DNA from: UBA8752 sp040261275
GTDB lineage: Bacteria; Bacteroidota; Bacteroidia; Flavobacteriales_D; Sanyastnellaceae
DNA length: 64,000 nucleotides
Assembly (NCBI GenBank): GCA_040261275.1
Contig: JBDQOI010000005.1
Span: forward strand, 45,233-109,232
Direction: 5' to 3'
Part shown: positions 42,662-51,341 of the stretch, one piece after another
Position numbering within the stretch: position 1 is the stretch's first letter
How the letters are laid out: each line of letters begins with the position of its first letter
The notes under the pieces: generated by a model
Database searches by the model: none
Told to the model about the DNA's origin: nothing
What the model saw: the letters and a program-made list of their open reading frames with translations, nothing else
Program-made: the position numbers and the translations under genes

Positions 42662-44360
42662 CCTCCACTCCGAGATCGCGCCCCATCGCAACGATGCGCG
42701 CACCCAATTGGGTCCAGGTCTCTTCATAGGAAGCGCCTTCGACCCAATCGCCGCGGACCGAGAAGTAGAATTTGATTTTCGGTTCGGTTCCTGAAGGACG
42801 GGCCGTCACCAATGCCCCACCCTCTGTGAGGAACTGCACCACATTGGAGGCGGGCAGACCGTTCCAACCTGCCTGAAGGTCCCTGACCTCCACGATGCCT
42901 TCGCCGCCCAACGCGACAGGGGGGTGATTGCGGAACCCCGTCATCATTTCGCGGATCTCCTCGGCGCCTTTGATTCCCTCCCGCTTGAGGGAAACGAGGG
43001 CCTCGCGGTACATTCCGTAGTGGCGATGCAGGTCGCGAAGGCGATCGAGAAGGGTTCGGCCCCGGGTCCATTCCACGTGGGCGATTTCCGCAATCATGGC
43101 GGCGGCGGCAATGGCATCCTTGTCGCGAACCTCATCGCCGATCAGGTAACCGTAGCTCTCCTCTCCGCCTACAAGGAATTGACCTTGACCTTCCCGTGCG
43201 TGGATTTCGGCTGCGATCCATTTGAAACCGGTCAAGGTCTCCGCCACCGGAATATCGAAGGCCTCTGCGATTTCCGAAATCAGACGGGTCGTCACCACCG
43301 TTCGGGCTACGAAATCGCCCTGCTTGAAACCATCACTGTCCGCTTTGGTGCGCAAGACGTAATGGACGAGTAGCGAGGCCAACTCATTTCCATTGAGCAG
43401 CCTGAACCGACCGGCTTCATCCCGGACCGCTGCGCCCACCCGGTCAGAATCCGGGTCGGTCGCGAGGACGAGATCGGCGCCGGTTTCCTCCGCCCGATCG
43501 AGCGCCATCCTGAGGGCGCTGGCCTCTTCCGGGTTGGGCGAATCGACGGTTGGAAAAGCGCCGTCCGGTGTTGCCTGCGCCGCGAGTACCTCCACGTTGC
43601 GGAAGCCGCAGGCGGTCAAAGCCGGGGCCATGCTCACAGCGCCGGTGCCGTGAAGTGGAGAATAGACGACGCTGAGGTCCGATCCAATCTCGCGCAGTCC
43701 CGTATCCAAACGGTGCCCGGCGATGGCCGAGTAGTAATCTCGATCCAATTCCTCTCCTACGGTCTGAATCAAGGGGTCCCCAGCGTTGGCCCGCTTCACT
43801 GCTCCGAGCCCCTCCACTGCGCGCACCTTGGAGATGATGCCCTTGTCGTGCGGGGGAACGATCTGTCCGCCATCCCCCCAGTACACCTTGTAGCCGTTGT
43901 ACTCCTTGGGGTTGTGGCTCGCGGTGATCACGATGCCCGCTTGACATCCGAGCCGACGGATGGCAAAGCTCAATTCCGGTGTGGGGCGCAAACCGTCGAA
44001 TACGTATGCCCTCATGCCATTCCCGGCCAATACTTCAGCAGCGACACGGGTGAATTCATCGCTGCGGTGCCGACTGTCATGGGCAATGGCCACGGCGATT
44101 TCTCCCTGGCATTCTGCGGCGAGGTAGTCGGCCAGACCCTGCGTGGCCATGGCCACCACCGCGGCATTCATTCGATTGGTTCCCGGCCCCATGATGCCCC
44201 GCATTCCTCCCGTACCGAACTCCAATTCCTGATGAAAAGCCTCCATCAGTTCCGTCGTATCGGCACTGTCCAGCATGGCCTGAACCGCCTTTTGGGTATC
44301 CGAATCAAACGGTTCACGTGTCCAAGCCTCAGCTTTGGTCCGAATGGAGTCGATGTTCAT
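42651..44360 (-). CDS. Phosphoglucomutase/phosphomannomutase family enzyme
   Basis: 569 residues, the long Bacteroidota type of alpha-D-phosphohexomutase. GTGGMRGIMGPGTNRMN is the N-terminal signature; the phosphoserine loop is TASHNPKEYNGYK; the metal loop is ATDPDSDRVG; the sugar loop is GGEESYGYL; the phosphate-binding C-terminal loop is RPSGTEPKIKFY. It interconverts hexose 1- and 6-phosphates, feeding nucleotide-sugar synthesis such as RfbA. The start at 44360 gives the family length; it lies 11 bases after rfbD. Confidence 0.93.
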   Translation of the reverse strand: MNIDSIRTKAEAWTREPFDSDTQKAVQAMLDSADTTELMEAFHQELEFGTGGMRGIMGPGTNRMNAAVVAMATQGLADYLAAECQGEIAVAIAHDSRHRSDEFTRVAAEVLAGNGMRAYVFDGLRPTPELSFAIRRLGCQAGIVITASHNPKEYNGYKVYWGDGGQIVPPHDKGIISKVRAVEGLGAVKRANAGDPLIQTVGEELDRDYYSAIAGHRLDTGLREIGSDLSVVYSPLHGTGAVSMAPALTACGFRNVEVLAAQATPDGAFPTVDSPNPEEASALRMALDRAEETGADLVLATDPDSDRVGAAVRDEAGRFRLLNGNELASLLVHYVLRTKADSDGFKQGDFVARTVVTTRLISEIAEAFDIPVAETLTGFKWIAAEIHAREGQGQFLVGGEESYGYLIGDEVRDKDAIAAAAMIAEIAHVEWTRGRTLLDRLRDLHRHYGMYREALVSLKREGIKGAEEIREMMTGFRNHPPVALGGEGIVEVRDLQAGWNGLPASNVVQFLTEGGALVTARPSGTEPKIKFYFSVRGDWVEGASYEETWTQLGARIVAMGRDLGVEVSF

Positions 44361-44371
44361 GGAGGGGGAAT

Positions 44372-45259
44372 TCAAAGAGGGTGGGTTTCCGCGAATTTCG
44401 CGTCGAGGCAGCGATTCAGGGCTACCTCCCACGAAATAGGCCTGCGACCCAGCCGGTCGAAAAAAGAGCGCTCGTCCAATTTGCTGTAGGCCGGGCGCTG
44501 GGCGCGGGTCAGAAATGCGCCGGAGGAGACGGGGTCCACGCGGACGTGGGGATGAACCCGATGCAAGATGGCCGAGGCAAATCCATGCCATGTTGTGATT
44601 CCCACATGACCGTAATGGTGGATTCCGGCCACTGCAGCGTCATCCTTCGCGCCCCTTCGAATCCAATGCAAGAGGTCTTCCGCGAAGTCGCCGACATGGG
44701 TGGGACACCCCCATTGATCGTTCACTACGGTCAACACCTCCCGCTCCGCACCGAGGCGCAACATGGTGTTCAAGAAGTTCCGCCCCTCCCGGTCGTAGAG
44801 CCAACCCACGCGAACGATCGAGGCGCTCGGAAGTGCCTCGAGCAGCGACTGTTCACCTTGGAGTTTGCTGGCCCCATATACCCCTGTTGGCCCGGTGGGG
44901 TCATTCGGTTGGTAAGGCGATTGGCCACGCCCATCAAAGACGTAATCCGTGCTGATGTGAACGACACGGATGCCGCGTTCAGCGCATGCTTTTCCGAGAA
45001 GGCCCGGCGCCACACCGTTGACCTGAAAAGCCAAATCTCCATGGTCCTCTGCGGCGTCCACAGCGGTATATGCCGCACAGCTGAGGACCACGTCGGGCTT
45101 CAGGTCATCCAACGCCTCCGGTATGGAAGAGGAATCGCCCAAATCCATCCGATGTCGACCGCAATCGATCAGGGTCAGGTCCCGGGCCACCTTCAAGGAA
45201 GCCGATGTAAGCAATCTGCCGCCCAATTGACCCGTTGTACCTGTGATCGCCACGCGCAT
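44372..45259 (-). CDS. rfbD: dTDP-4-dehydrorhamnose reductase
   Basis: 295-residue extended SDR. GTTGQLGGRL is the NADPH-binding loop, STDYVFDG the active-site segment, and GVYGASKLQGE holds the Tyr-x3-Lys pair. It completes dTDP-L-rhamnose synthesis. The first enzyme of this path, RfbA, lies at 59.8 kb; RfbB and RfbC are not in the window. It forms an operon with the phosphomutase. Confidence 0.9.
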   Translation of the reverse strand: MRVAITGTTGQLGGRLLTSASLKVARDLTLIDCGRHRMDLGDSSSIPEALDDLKPDVVLSCAAYTAVDAAEDHGDLAFQVNGVAPGLLGKACAERGIRVVHISTDYVFDGRGQSPYQPNDPTGPTGVYGASKLQGEQSLLEALPSASIVRVGWLYDREGRNFLNTMLRLGAEREVLTVVNDQWGCPTHVGDFAEDLLHWIRRGAKDDAAVAGIHHYGHVGITTWHGFASAILHRVHPHVRVDPVSSGAFLTRAQRPAYSKLDERSFFDRLGRRPISWEVALNRCLDAKFAETHPL

Positions 45260-45333
45260 AACGCAAAGAAAAGAGTTGTCTCCCTCTATTCTGGCACGCT
45301 ATGTGTGTGGTCATTCACCAAACCACATTCACC

Positions 45334-46026
45334 ATGCCTACCCATCACCACTCCTATGGCAAGGTCTCACTGAGGTCCCTTGTCCTGATTTGTTCACTAC
45401 TCACAGCCCTTCCTCTGGCTCACAGCCAGGAGTGGGGCCTTGAATCGCGCTGCGGTAAACACCGCGGACGACCCTGTCAAGAGGGGGCATTCGAACTCTC
45501 CTTGGGCACCACCCTGCTGCCACAGGAGGTTGGAGAATGGAATGCCCGACCCCAGACGCATCTCGCCCTATTCAGTCGACAAAGAGGCCCTTTCAAACGC
45601 GGAATTCGGCTGGGAATGGTCGGACTCGGAAGCGGGGTATCCGAAGCAGATGAGCTCGATGGACACTCCATCCGTTACCGACAGTTTCTACCCGAATTCA
45701 GCGGGGTGATTCGATTCGAACCTTTCCGTGGGGGCTTCCGACCATTTTTGGAAGGTGAAGCGGGCATGTCCGCTTCCATCCTGGACGAAAGCACATTCAA
45801 TGCTGAGGGCGACAGGACGCACCATAACATTTCCGAATTCCAACCCGGAATGCTGCTCGGCTGGGGCGCAGGAGCCCGATTCAAGATGGGCAAGACGGCC
45901 CTCCTCATTCTCCGCTATGGAGAACGCATCGGATCGCCACTCGATCTGATTGATCAGGACGCACAGGATTTGAATTCGACTGCGCAAAGACAAGACGTTT
46001 CGTTGGGGATGAGCTTCGCCTTTTGA
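45334..46026 (+). CDS. Small outer membrane beta-barrel protein
   Basis: 230 residues. A His-rich start (PTHHHSYGK) precedes a signal peptide (SLRSLVLICSLLTALPLAHS). The mature part alternates like a barrel (GAFELSLGTTLLPQ, GIRLGMVGLGSG, LGWGAGARFKMG) and ends DVSLGMSFAF with a C-terminal Phe. It resembles eight-strand porin-like proteins of Bacteroidota; the role is unknown. The ATG at 45334 is preferred; 45301 is in frame. It converges on the MacB-like permease, with a strong inverted repeat at the junction. Confidence 0.75.
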   Translation: MPTHHHSYGKVSLRSLVLICSLLTALPLAHSQEWGLESRCGKHRGRPCQEGAFELSLGTTLLPQEVGEWNARPQTHLALFSRQRGPFKRGIRLGMVGLGSGVSEADELDGHSIRYRQFLPEFSGVIRFEPFRGGFRPFLEGEAGMSASILDESTFNAEGDRTHHNISEFQPGMLLGWGAGARFKMGKTALLILRYGERIGSPLDLIDQDAQDLNSTAQRQDVSLGMSFAF

Positions 46027-46029
46027 TCC

Positions 46030-46075
46030 TCAGGCCGCCCGCATCGCCTCCACGGGATCCATGCGGGCGGCCTGA
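46030..46075. repeat. 15-base perfect inverted repeat at a convergent gene junction
   Basis: TCAGGCCGCCCGCAT (46030-46044) and ATGCGGGCGGCCTGA (46061-46075) form a perfect 15-base stem with a 16-base loop. On the minus strand it is the last codons and stop of the permease gene; on the plus strand it begins 4 bases after the barrel gene's stop. There is no T-run, so it is not a classic terminator. Confidence 0.7.
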
Positions 46076-47268
46076 AGGGCGGGGGCCAGGCCGGCGATGA
46101 TGCCACTCACCACCGCGATGCCAAGGCCCAGCAAGAATCGGTCCGGGCCGAAAATGAGGGAGAAACCCTCCGAGAGCGCATTCACCGTGAGTACCAGCAA
46201 GCCGACGGCCAACAGGGCGAGGAGGGCACCGATGAGGCAAAGGGCAACCGCCTCGGTGAGAAATTGAGCCAGCACAAAACTCCGCTTGGCACCCAAGGCT
46301 TTTTGGACCCCGATCAGCGGCGTCCTCTCCTTGACGGAGACGAACATGATGTTGGCCACGGAAAAGCATCCAATGAGGATGGCAAAGGCTCCGATGAACC
46401 ATACACCATATTCCACGCGACCGAAGAGGACATCGATGAAGGCGGTCAACATTTCCACCTCGTTCACGGCGAAGTCGTTTTCATCCCGCGGATGCAGCCG
46501 ACGCAATGGACGGTAGGCCGCGATCACCTCACCCCTCAAAGTCTCCAGGTCCACACCTTCCTTGGCACGAATCAAAATGCTCGCCTTGAGCGCCCTGAAA
46601 TTCAGGAGTTGCTGACCGAAGGTGACCGGAATGATGACCAGATCATCTGAACCCTCGCCGACGACCGAGGTACCCTCCTGCGCCAGCACTCCAATGATCC
46701 GGAGCTTCCTGCCGTCCAGTGTGCAGGACTTTCCCATGGGGTCCTCCCCGGGAAAGAGCCGATTCACGATTTCGCGACCGACCAAAGCCACGGGTGACGC
46801 GGCTTGCATCTCGCGAGGCGTAAAAAACCTTCCCTCCTCGATGTCCAGCTCGATGGCATCGAGGTAATCCAACGTAACCGCTCCCAATCGCGCGCCCTGA
46901 AAGCTGCTGCTTCCGCGCTCGAGGTTCGCCATATTGCCCGTTTGGAAAGCCACAGAACGGGCGGAGCTCAAGCGCTCCCTCAGCAACTCGGCATCCTGCA
47001 GGGTGGGGTCCTTTCGAACGGCATATTTCCACCATGGGTAATCCGAAGAGAAGGTCCAAGGCATCTTCTCCACGAACAGCACATCGCTGCGCACCGAGCT
47101 GAAGATGCCTTTCAGGTTTTCTTCCAAGGAGTCGGAGACCGCAAAGACAGCGGTAATCATGAAGATGCCGATCATCACCCCCAGCAAGGACAGAAGGGTC
47201 CTGAGCTTGTTGGTCACCAATGCCTGCCAAGCCTGGATGAAACTCTCTGCGAACAACCTGCGGGTCAT
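46030..47268 (-). CDS. ABC transporter permease, MacB type
   Basis: 412 residues. One N-terminal transmembrane helix after AWQALVTNKLRTLLSLLGVMIG, a ~230-residue periplasmic MacB-like core (ALVGREIVNRLFPGEDPMGK), and three C-terminal helices (KERTPLIGVQKALGAKR, QAARMDPVEAMRA). Such permeases export macrolides, peptides or lipids by a mechanotransmission mechanism. No ATPase is adjacent. The start at 47268 follows a promoter box; the region upstream to 47634 is antisense to purH. Confidence 0.9.
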   Translation of the reverse strand: MTRRLFAESFIQAWQALVTNKLRTLLSLLGVMIGIFMITAVFAVSDSLEENLKGIFSSVRSDVLFVEKMPWTFSSDYPWWKYAVRKDPTLQDAELLRERLSSARSVAFQTGNMANLERGSSSFQGARLGAVTLDYLDAIELDIEEGRFFTPREMQAASPVALVGREIVNRLFPGEDPMGKSCTLDGRKLRIIGVLAQEGTSVVGEGSDDLVIIPVTFGQQLLNFRALKASILIRAKEGVDLETLRGEVIAAYRPLRRLHPRDENDFAVNEVEMLTAFIDVLFGRVEYGVWFIGAFAILIGCFSVANIMFVSVKERTPLIGVQKALGAKRSFVLAQFLTEAVALCLIGALLALLAVGLLVLTVNALSEGFSLIFGPDRFLLGLGIAVVSGIIAGLAPALQAARMDPVEAMRAA

Positions 47269-47274
47269 GTGTTC

Positions 47275-47282
47275 CAAAACTA
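47275..47282 (-). promoter_or_regulatory. Predicted -7 box of the MacB-type permease
   Basis: TAGTTTTG (exact TAnnTTTG) on the minus strand ends 6 bases before the ATG at 47268. Confidence 0.55.
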
Positions 47283-47294
47283 CGGTCCACGCGG

Positions 47295-47326
47295 TTTGAG
47301 CAGGACCTTGGCGTAGGCTAATTTCG
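47295..47326 (+). promoter_or_regulatory. Predicted promoter of purH
   Basis: TTTG (47295-47298), a 20-base spacer and TAATTTCG (47319-47326). The leader to the ATG at 47351 would be about 20 bases. It interleaves with the divergent permease promoter. Confidence 0.55.
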
Positions 47327-47350
47327 CCCTTGCTCCGACCCCCAAGTTCC

Positions 47351-48874
47351 ATGGACCGACCCATTCGCCGCGCACTCATTTCCGTCTTCCACAAGGAGGG
47401 CCTTGCTCCCATCGTCGATCGGCTGAATGCCCACGGCGTGGAAATCCTCTCTACCGGTGGAACACAGAGGGCCATAGAAGCCTTGGGCGCCGATGTCACC
47501 CCTGTGGAGTCCATCACCCACACCGCGGAAATGCTCGGCGGCCGGGTCAAGACCCTGCACCCCATGGTCTTCGGAGGCATCCTCGCCCGCCGGGATTTTG
47601 CGCCGGACGATGTCGATGTCGCCGACCACGGCATTGGCCCTATTGATCTCGTGATCGTGGACCTCTACCCCTTCGAAGAGACGCTGGCATCAGGAGCGGA
47701 AGAAGGCGAAATCATCGAGAAAATCGACATCGGCGGTATCGCACTCATCCGAGCGGCGGCCAAGAATTTCAGGGACGTAGTGTGCATTCCGTCGCGCGGG
47801 CAGTACGCCGATCTCTTAGAAGCCTTGGGGAATGGAATGTCCACAAACCTGGACTTCCGCAGACGGATGGCGGGTGCTGCTTTTGGCGTCTCTTCAGGGT
47901 ATGACGCCGCCATCGGCCAATGGGTGCGGGAAGGTGGAAATGCAGAAGTCCTGTCCGTTTTGGAATCGACAAGGACCCCTTTGCGCTACGGAGAGAATCC
48001 GCACCAACCCGGAGCCTTTTTCGGGGATCTGGCGGGGCTTTTCACCCAGCACAACGGCAAGGCGCTCAGCTACAACAACCTGCTCGACGTGGATGCGGCG
48101 GTGCAATTGATGACCGAATTCAGGGACGGTGCCCCGACGGTGGCCATCCTCAAGCACAACAACGCTTGTGGCCTCGCGACACGTGCTTCCCTTTCAACTG
48201 CCTATGCAGATGCCCTGGCCGGAGATCCGGTTTCTGCCTTTGGCGGCATCGTCATTGCCAACCGTCCCATGGACCTGGAGACCGCAGAAGCACTCCACTC
48301 CTTGTTTTGCGAGGTTGTCATTGCGCCTTCCTTCGCTCCAGAGGCACTGGCGGTATTGAGCGGAAAGAAGAACCGCATTCTCCTGGAACAACGCCATTGG
48401 CCAGAGGCCCATCGCATGGTGCGAAGTGCGCTCGGCGGCTATCTCGTTCAGCAGCCCGACGGACAAGTCGAGGGCCCTGCCGACTTCAGCTGTGCCACAA
48501 AGGCCCAGCCTACTCCCGAACAGATGGAGGACCTCGCCTTCGCCTTGAAACTCGCCAAACACACGCGCTCCAATACCATCGTCCTCGCCAAGGAAGGCCA
48601 ATTGCTCGCCAGCGGAACGGGCCAGACTTCCCGCGTGGACGCGCTGAATCAAGCCGTCGACAAGGCCGGGCGCATGGGATTTGACCTCCATGGTGCCGTC
48701 ATGGCCAGCGACGCTTTCTTCCCCTTCCCCGACTGCGTGGAAATAGCGCACAACGCGGGGATTGTCGCCGTGGTTCAACCGGGTGGATCCATCAAGGATG
48801 CGGAAAGTATTTCCTTCTGCGACGCCCATGGAATGGCCATGGTCATGACGGGGGTGCGCCACTTCAGGCATTGA
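47351..48874 (+). CDS. purH: Bifunctional AICAR transformylase / IMP cyclohydrolase
   Basis: 507 residues. The N-terminal MGS-like cyclohydrolase domain has SVFHKEGLAP, LSTGGTQRAIE, VKTLHPMVFGGILARR and ICP-like segments. The C-terminal transformylase domain has RYGENPHQPGAFF, YNNLLDVDAA, LKHNNACGLA and the late TKHTRSNTIV-type motif (KLAKHTRSNTIVLAK). It catalyses the last two steps to IMP. The ATG at 47351 begins the conserved domain; TTG at 47330 is in frame but unlikely. Confidence 0.96.
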   Translation: MDRPIRRALISVFHKEGLAPIVDRLNAHGVEILSTGGTQRAIEALGADVTPVESITHTAEMLGGRVKTLHPMVFGGILARRDFAPDDVDVADHGIGPIDLVIVDLYPFEETLASGAEEGEIIEKIDIGGIALIRAAAKNFRDVVCIPSRGQYADLLEALGNGMSTNLDFRRRMAGAAFGVSSGYDAAIGQWVREGGNAEVLSVLESTRTPLRYGENPHQPGAFFGDLAGLFTQHNGKALSYNNLLDVDAAVQLMTEFRDGAPTVAILKHNNACGLATRASLSTAYADALAGDPVSAFGGIVIANRPMDLETAEALHSLFCEVVIAPSFAPEALAVLSGKKNRILLEQRHWPEAHRMVRSALGGYLVQQPDGQVEGPADFSCATKAQPTPEQMEDLAFALKLAKHTRSNTIVLAKEGQLLASGTGQTSRVDALNQAVDKAGRMGFDLHGAVMASDAFFPFPDCVEIAHNAGIVAVVQPGGSIKDAESISFCDAHGMAMVMTGVRHFRH

Positions 48875-48966
48875 TTCCGCGCGGCGGTTTCTTTTTTTTG
48901 GGCTTATTCACCATCCAACATGTTGATTCTTCTGCAACACGTGGTGTTCTGAGCCCGTTATTCCAC

Positions 48967-48974
48967 CAATTTTG
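48967..48974 (+). promoter_or_regulatory. Predicted -7 box of the mre-rod operon
   Basis: CAATTTTG, one mismatch from TAnnTTTG, ends 6 bases before the MreB start at 48981. Confidence 0.4.
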
Positions 48975-48980
48975 ATGGCA

Positions 48981-50006
48981 ATGGGCTTGTTCAACTTCTT
49001 CATGCAAGAGATCGCCATCGATCTCGGAACTGCCAACACGGTCATCTACTACGAAGATCAAGTCGTGGTGGATGAGCCGTCCATCGTTGCGAAGAACCGT
49101 GCATCCAACAAAACGGTGGCCATTGGGCGGCAAGCCCAGCAGATGCACGGAAAGACGCACGAGAACATCAAGACCGTGCGGCCATTGAAGGATGGGGTCA
49201 TCGCCGACTTCCAAAGTGCGGAGGACATGATCAAAGGCATGATCCGCATGATTCAGCGCCGGAGAAGCCTGTTCAATCCAACCCTGCGGATGGTGATTTG
49301 CATCCCTTCTGGCATCACCGAAGTGGAGAAACGCGCGGTCAAAGACAGCGCGGAGCACGCCGGGGCCAAGGAGGTTTTTCTCATCCACGAGCCCATGGCC
49401 GCCGCCATCGGTATAGGCATCGATGTGGAGGAGCCCATGGGCAACATGATCATCGACATCGGCGGCGGAACCTCTGAGATTGCCGTCATTGCGCTCGGCG
49501 GCATCGTTACCGACAAGAACATTCGGGTTGCCGGTGATGAATTCACCCAGGACATCGAAGAGTACATGCGCCGCCAGCACAACATCCTCGTGGGTGAGCG
49601 AACGGCGGAGCAGATCAAAATCGAGGTAGGAAGCGCACTGACGGAGCTCGACGAGCCACCGGAGGACTACGCGGTGCGCGGTCGCGACTTGATGACGGGC
49701 ATTCCAAAGGAAATCCTCGTGAGCTACGCGGAAATCGCCATGGCGTTGGACAAGTCGATCAGCAAGATTGAGGAGGCCATCCTCAGCTGCCTTGAGAACA
49801 CCCCACCCGAGCTGTCGGCAGACATATACAAAACCGGTATTTATCTCGCAGGTGGAGGCGCCTTGCTGCGCGGGTTGGACAAGCGAATCAGCTCCAAGAC
49901 CCGCCTTCCTGTGCATGTGGCGGAGGAACCGCTGCGGGCAGTAGCGCGCGGAACGGCCATTGCATTGAAGAACGTTGAGAATTTCGCCTTCCTGATGCGC
50001 GAGTGA
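48981..50006 (+). CDS. mreB: Rod shape-determining protein MreB
   Basis: 341-residue bacterial actin. MGLFNFFMQEIAIDLGTANT is the usual Bacteroidota start (phosphate-1 loop IDLGTANT); MIIDIGGGTSEIAVI is phosphate-2, and IYLAGGGALLRGL the adenosine motif. It organises lateral wall synthesis with MreC, MreD, PBP2 and RodA, encoded next. ATGs at 48975 and 48981 are both possible; 48981 matches homologues. Confidence 0.97.
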   Translation: MGLFNFFMQEIAIDLGTANTVIYYEDQVVVDEPSIVAKNRASNKTVAIGRQAQQMHGKTHENIKTVRPLKDGVIADFQSAEDMIKGMIRMIQRRRSLFNPTLRMVICIPSGITEVEKRAVKDSAEHAGAKEVFLIHEPMAAAIGIGIDVEEPMGNMIIDIGGGTSEIAVIALGGIVTDKNIRVAGDEFTQDIEEYMRRQHNILVGERTAEQIKIEVGSALTELDEPPEDYAVRGRDLMTGIPKEILVSYAEIAMALDKSISKIEEAILSCLENTPPELSADIYKTGIYLAGGGALLRGLDKRISSKTRLPVHVAEEPLRAVARGTAIALKNVENFAFLMRE

Positions 50007-50019
50007 GGCCGGCCTTCCG

Positions 50020-50832
50020 ATGCGGAATCTCTGGCTGCTCCTCCAACGAAACGCGTTTGCCCTCGCCTTCATCGCCTTGATGGCGTTATCCCTTTCCGTG
50101 CTCTTCAGAAACAGCGGCGCGGCGCGGTCCAGTTGGTATCGACAGACCGGTAGCATTGCATCCCGTGTGGAACAGCAGCGAAGCCAGTGGTCCAATTACC
50201 TGCACCTTTCCGAACAGAATACAAGACTCGCCCGTGAGAATGCGGCCCTCCGGTCGCGCCTTCTTTCCATGGAAATCACAGGGGATTGGCGGGTGGACTC
50301 CCTGCGCGGATGGGGCGTACGGGAAGGGACACTCATCAAGGGACCGGACGGAACTCCCCACTCCTTCGCCCTTGCATCCCCGGGAGAGGACGGTGCCATC
50401 TCACCGGGTATGGGAGTCCTTGCCGGAGGGTCAGCTTACGGGACTGTGGAGGATGTCGGAGAGGCGCACTGCCGCATCCTGACGCTCATGCACGCAGCCT
50501 CCCACTGGAGCTGCCGCATCGGAAGAAACGGTCCTGTTGCTTCATTGAGCTGGGACGGAAAAGACATGGGAAGGCTCTTGCTGGAAGATGTGCCCCGCCA
50601 CGTCATGGCGGAAGCAGGCGACACCGTCTTCACTTCAGGCTACGATCTGCGATTTCCACCGGGCATCCCCATGGGTTTCGTGTTGAGTACGGACCGGACT
50701 TCGGGTGCGGACTTCGTGTCCATCGACGTGGATCCTGCTGTGGACTTCCGGACCACCCGCTACATTGACATCATCTTGAGTCGCTCGGATTCCGAACGGG
50801 TCGAACTCGCCCTTCCTCAGGACCTCCCATGA
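50020..50832 (+). CDS. mreC: Rod shape-determining protein MreC
   Basis: 270 residues. One N-terminal helix (AFALAFIALMALSLSVLF), a coiled coil (residues ~50-90; NTRLARENAALRSRLLSME), and a beta-barrel periplasmic domain (SPGMGVLAGGSAYGTVEDVGEAHCRIL). It links MreB to PBP2. It is 13 bases from mreB and overlaps mreD by 4 bases. Confidence 0.93.
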   Translation: MRNLWLLLQRNAFALAFIALMALSLSVLFRNSGAARSSWYRQTGSIASRVEQQRSQWSNYLHLSEQNTRLARENAALRSRLLSMEITGDWRVDSLRGWGVREGTLIKGPDGTPHSFALASPGEDGAISPGMGVLAGGSAYGTVEDVGEAHCRILTLMHAASHWSCRIGRNGPVASLSWDGKDMGRLLLEDVPRHVMAEAGDTVFTSGYDLRFPPGIPMGFVLSTDRTSGADFVSIDVDPAVDFRTTRYIDIILSRSDSERVELALPQDLP

Positions 50833-51341
50833 CGGTGTTGCGCATCATACTCCTCGTGGTCTTGCAGGCTTTAATGCTGCGGGATGTCGCTCCCTTTGGT
50901 GAGTGGACACAGCCACAATGGGCGCTCTGGGCCTTGCTTCTCATTCCCCCTCACTCGGGACCTTTTGGAAAACTGATCGCGGGATTCGCCATGGGATTGG
51001 GATTGGACCTCGCCATGGGGTCCTACGGTCAGCACATGGTGGCCGGCACCCTGCTCGGAGGGGTATTGCCCACCCTTCACCGGTTGCTCGCTCCGCGAGA
51101 GGGCTATGAAGTAACGCACCAGCCTACGCTTCGGGACATGGGCTCCACTTGGATGCTCGGATATCTGTTCCTGTCTGCTCTGATCTACCATCTTGCCCTG
51201 ATGGTGGTTTCCCATTGGTATTGGCATCTGATTCCGAGCGCCTTCCTTCCGGCATTGACCAGCGCCATGTTCACCACGTTGTGCTGTCTGATGCTCCACA
51301 TGATGGTCTACGCACCCGAGAGAAGAAAATCCGGGATCTGA
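50829..51341 (+). CDS. mreD: Rod shape-determining protein MreD
   Basis: 170-residue protein with five predicted membrane helices (LRIILLVVLQALMLRDV, LIAGFAMGLGLDLAMGSYGQH). MreD sequences are weakly conserved, so the call rests on length, topology and position between mreC and mrdA. Confidence 0.85.
   Translation: MTVLRIILLVVLQALMLRDVAPFGEWTQPQWALWALLLIPPHSGPFGKLIAGFAMGLGLDLAMGSYGQHMVAGTLLGGVLPTLHRLLAPREGYEVTHQPTLRDMGSTWMLGYLFLSALIYHLALMVVSHWYWHLIPSAFLPALTSAMFTTLCCLMLHMMVYAPERRKSGI

Noticed and set aside
48886..48910. CCGCGCGG followed by a T-rich run after purH
   Set aside because: The palindrome has no loop, so it cannot form a proper terminator hairpin; left unannotated.
48864..50195. 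Minus-strand open frame of 443 codons
   Set aside because: It is antisense to mreB and has no recognisable domain or start context.
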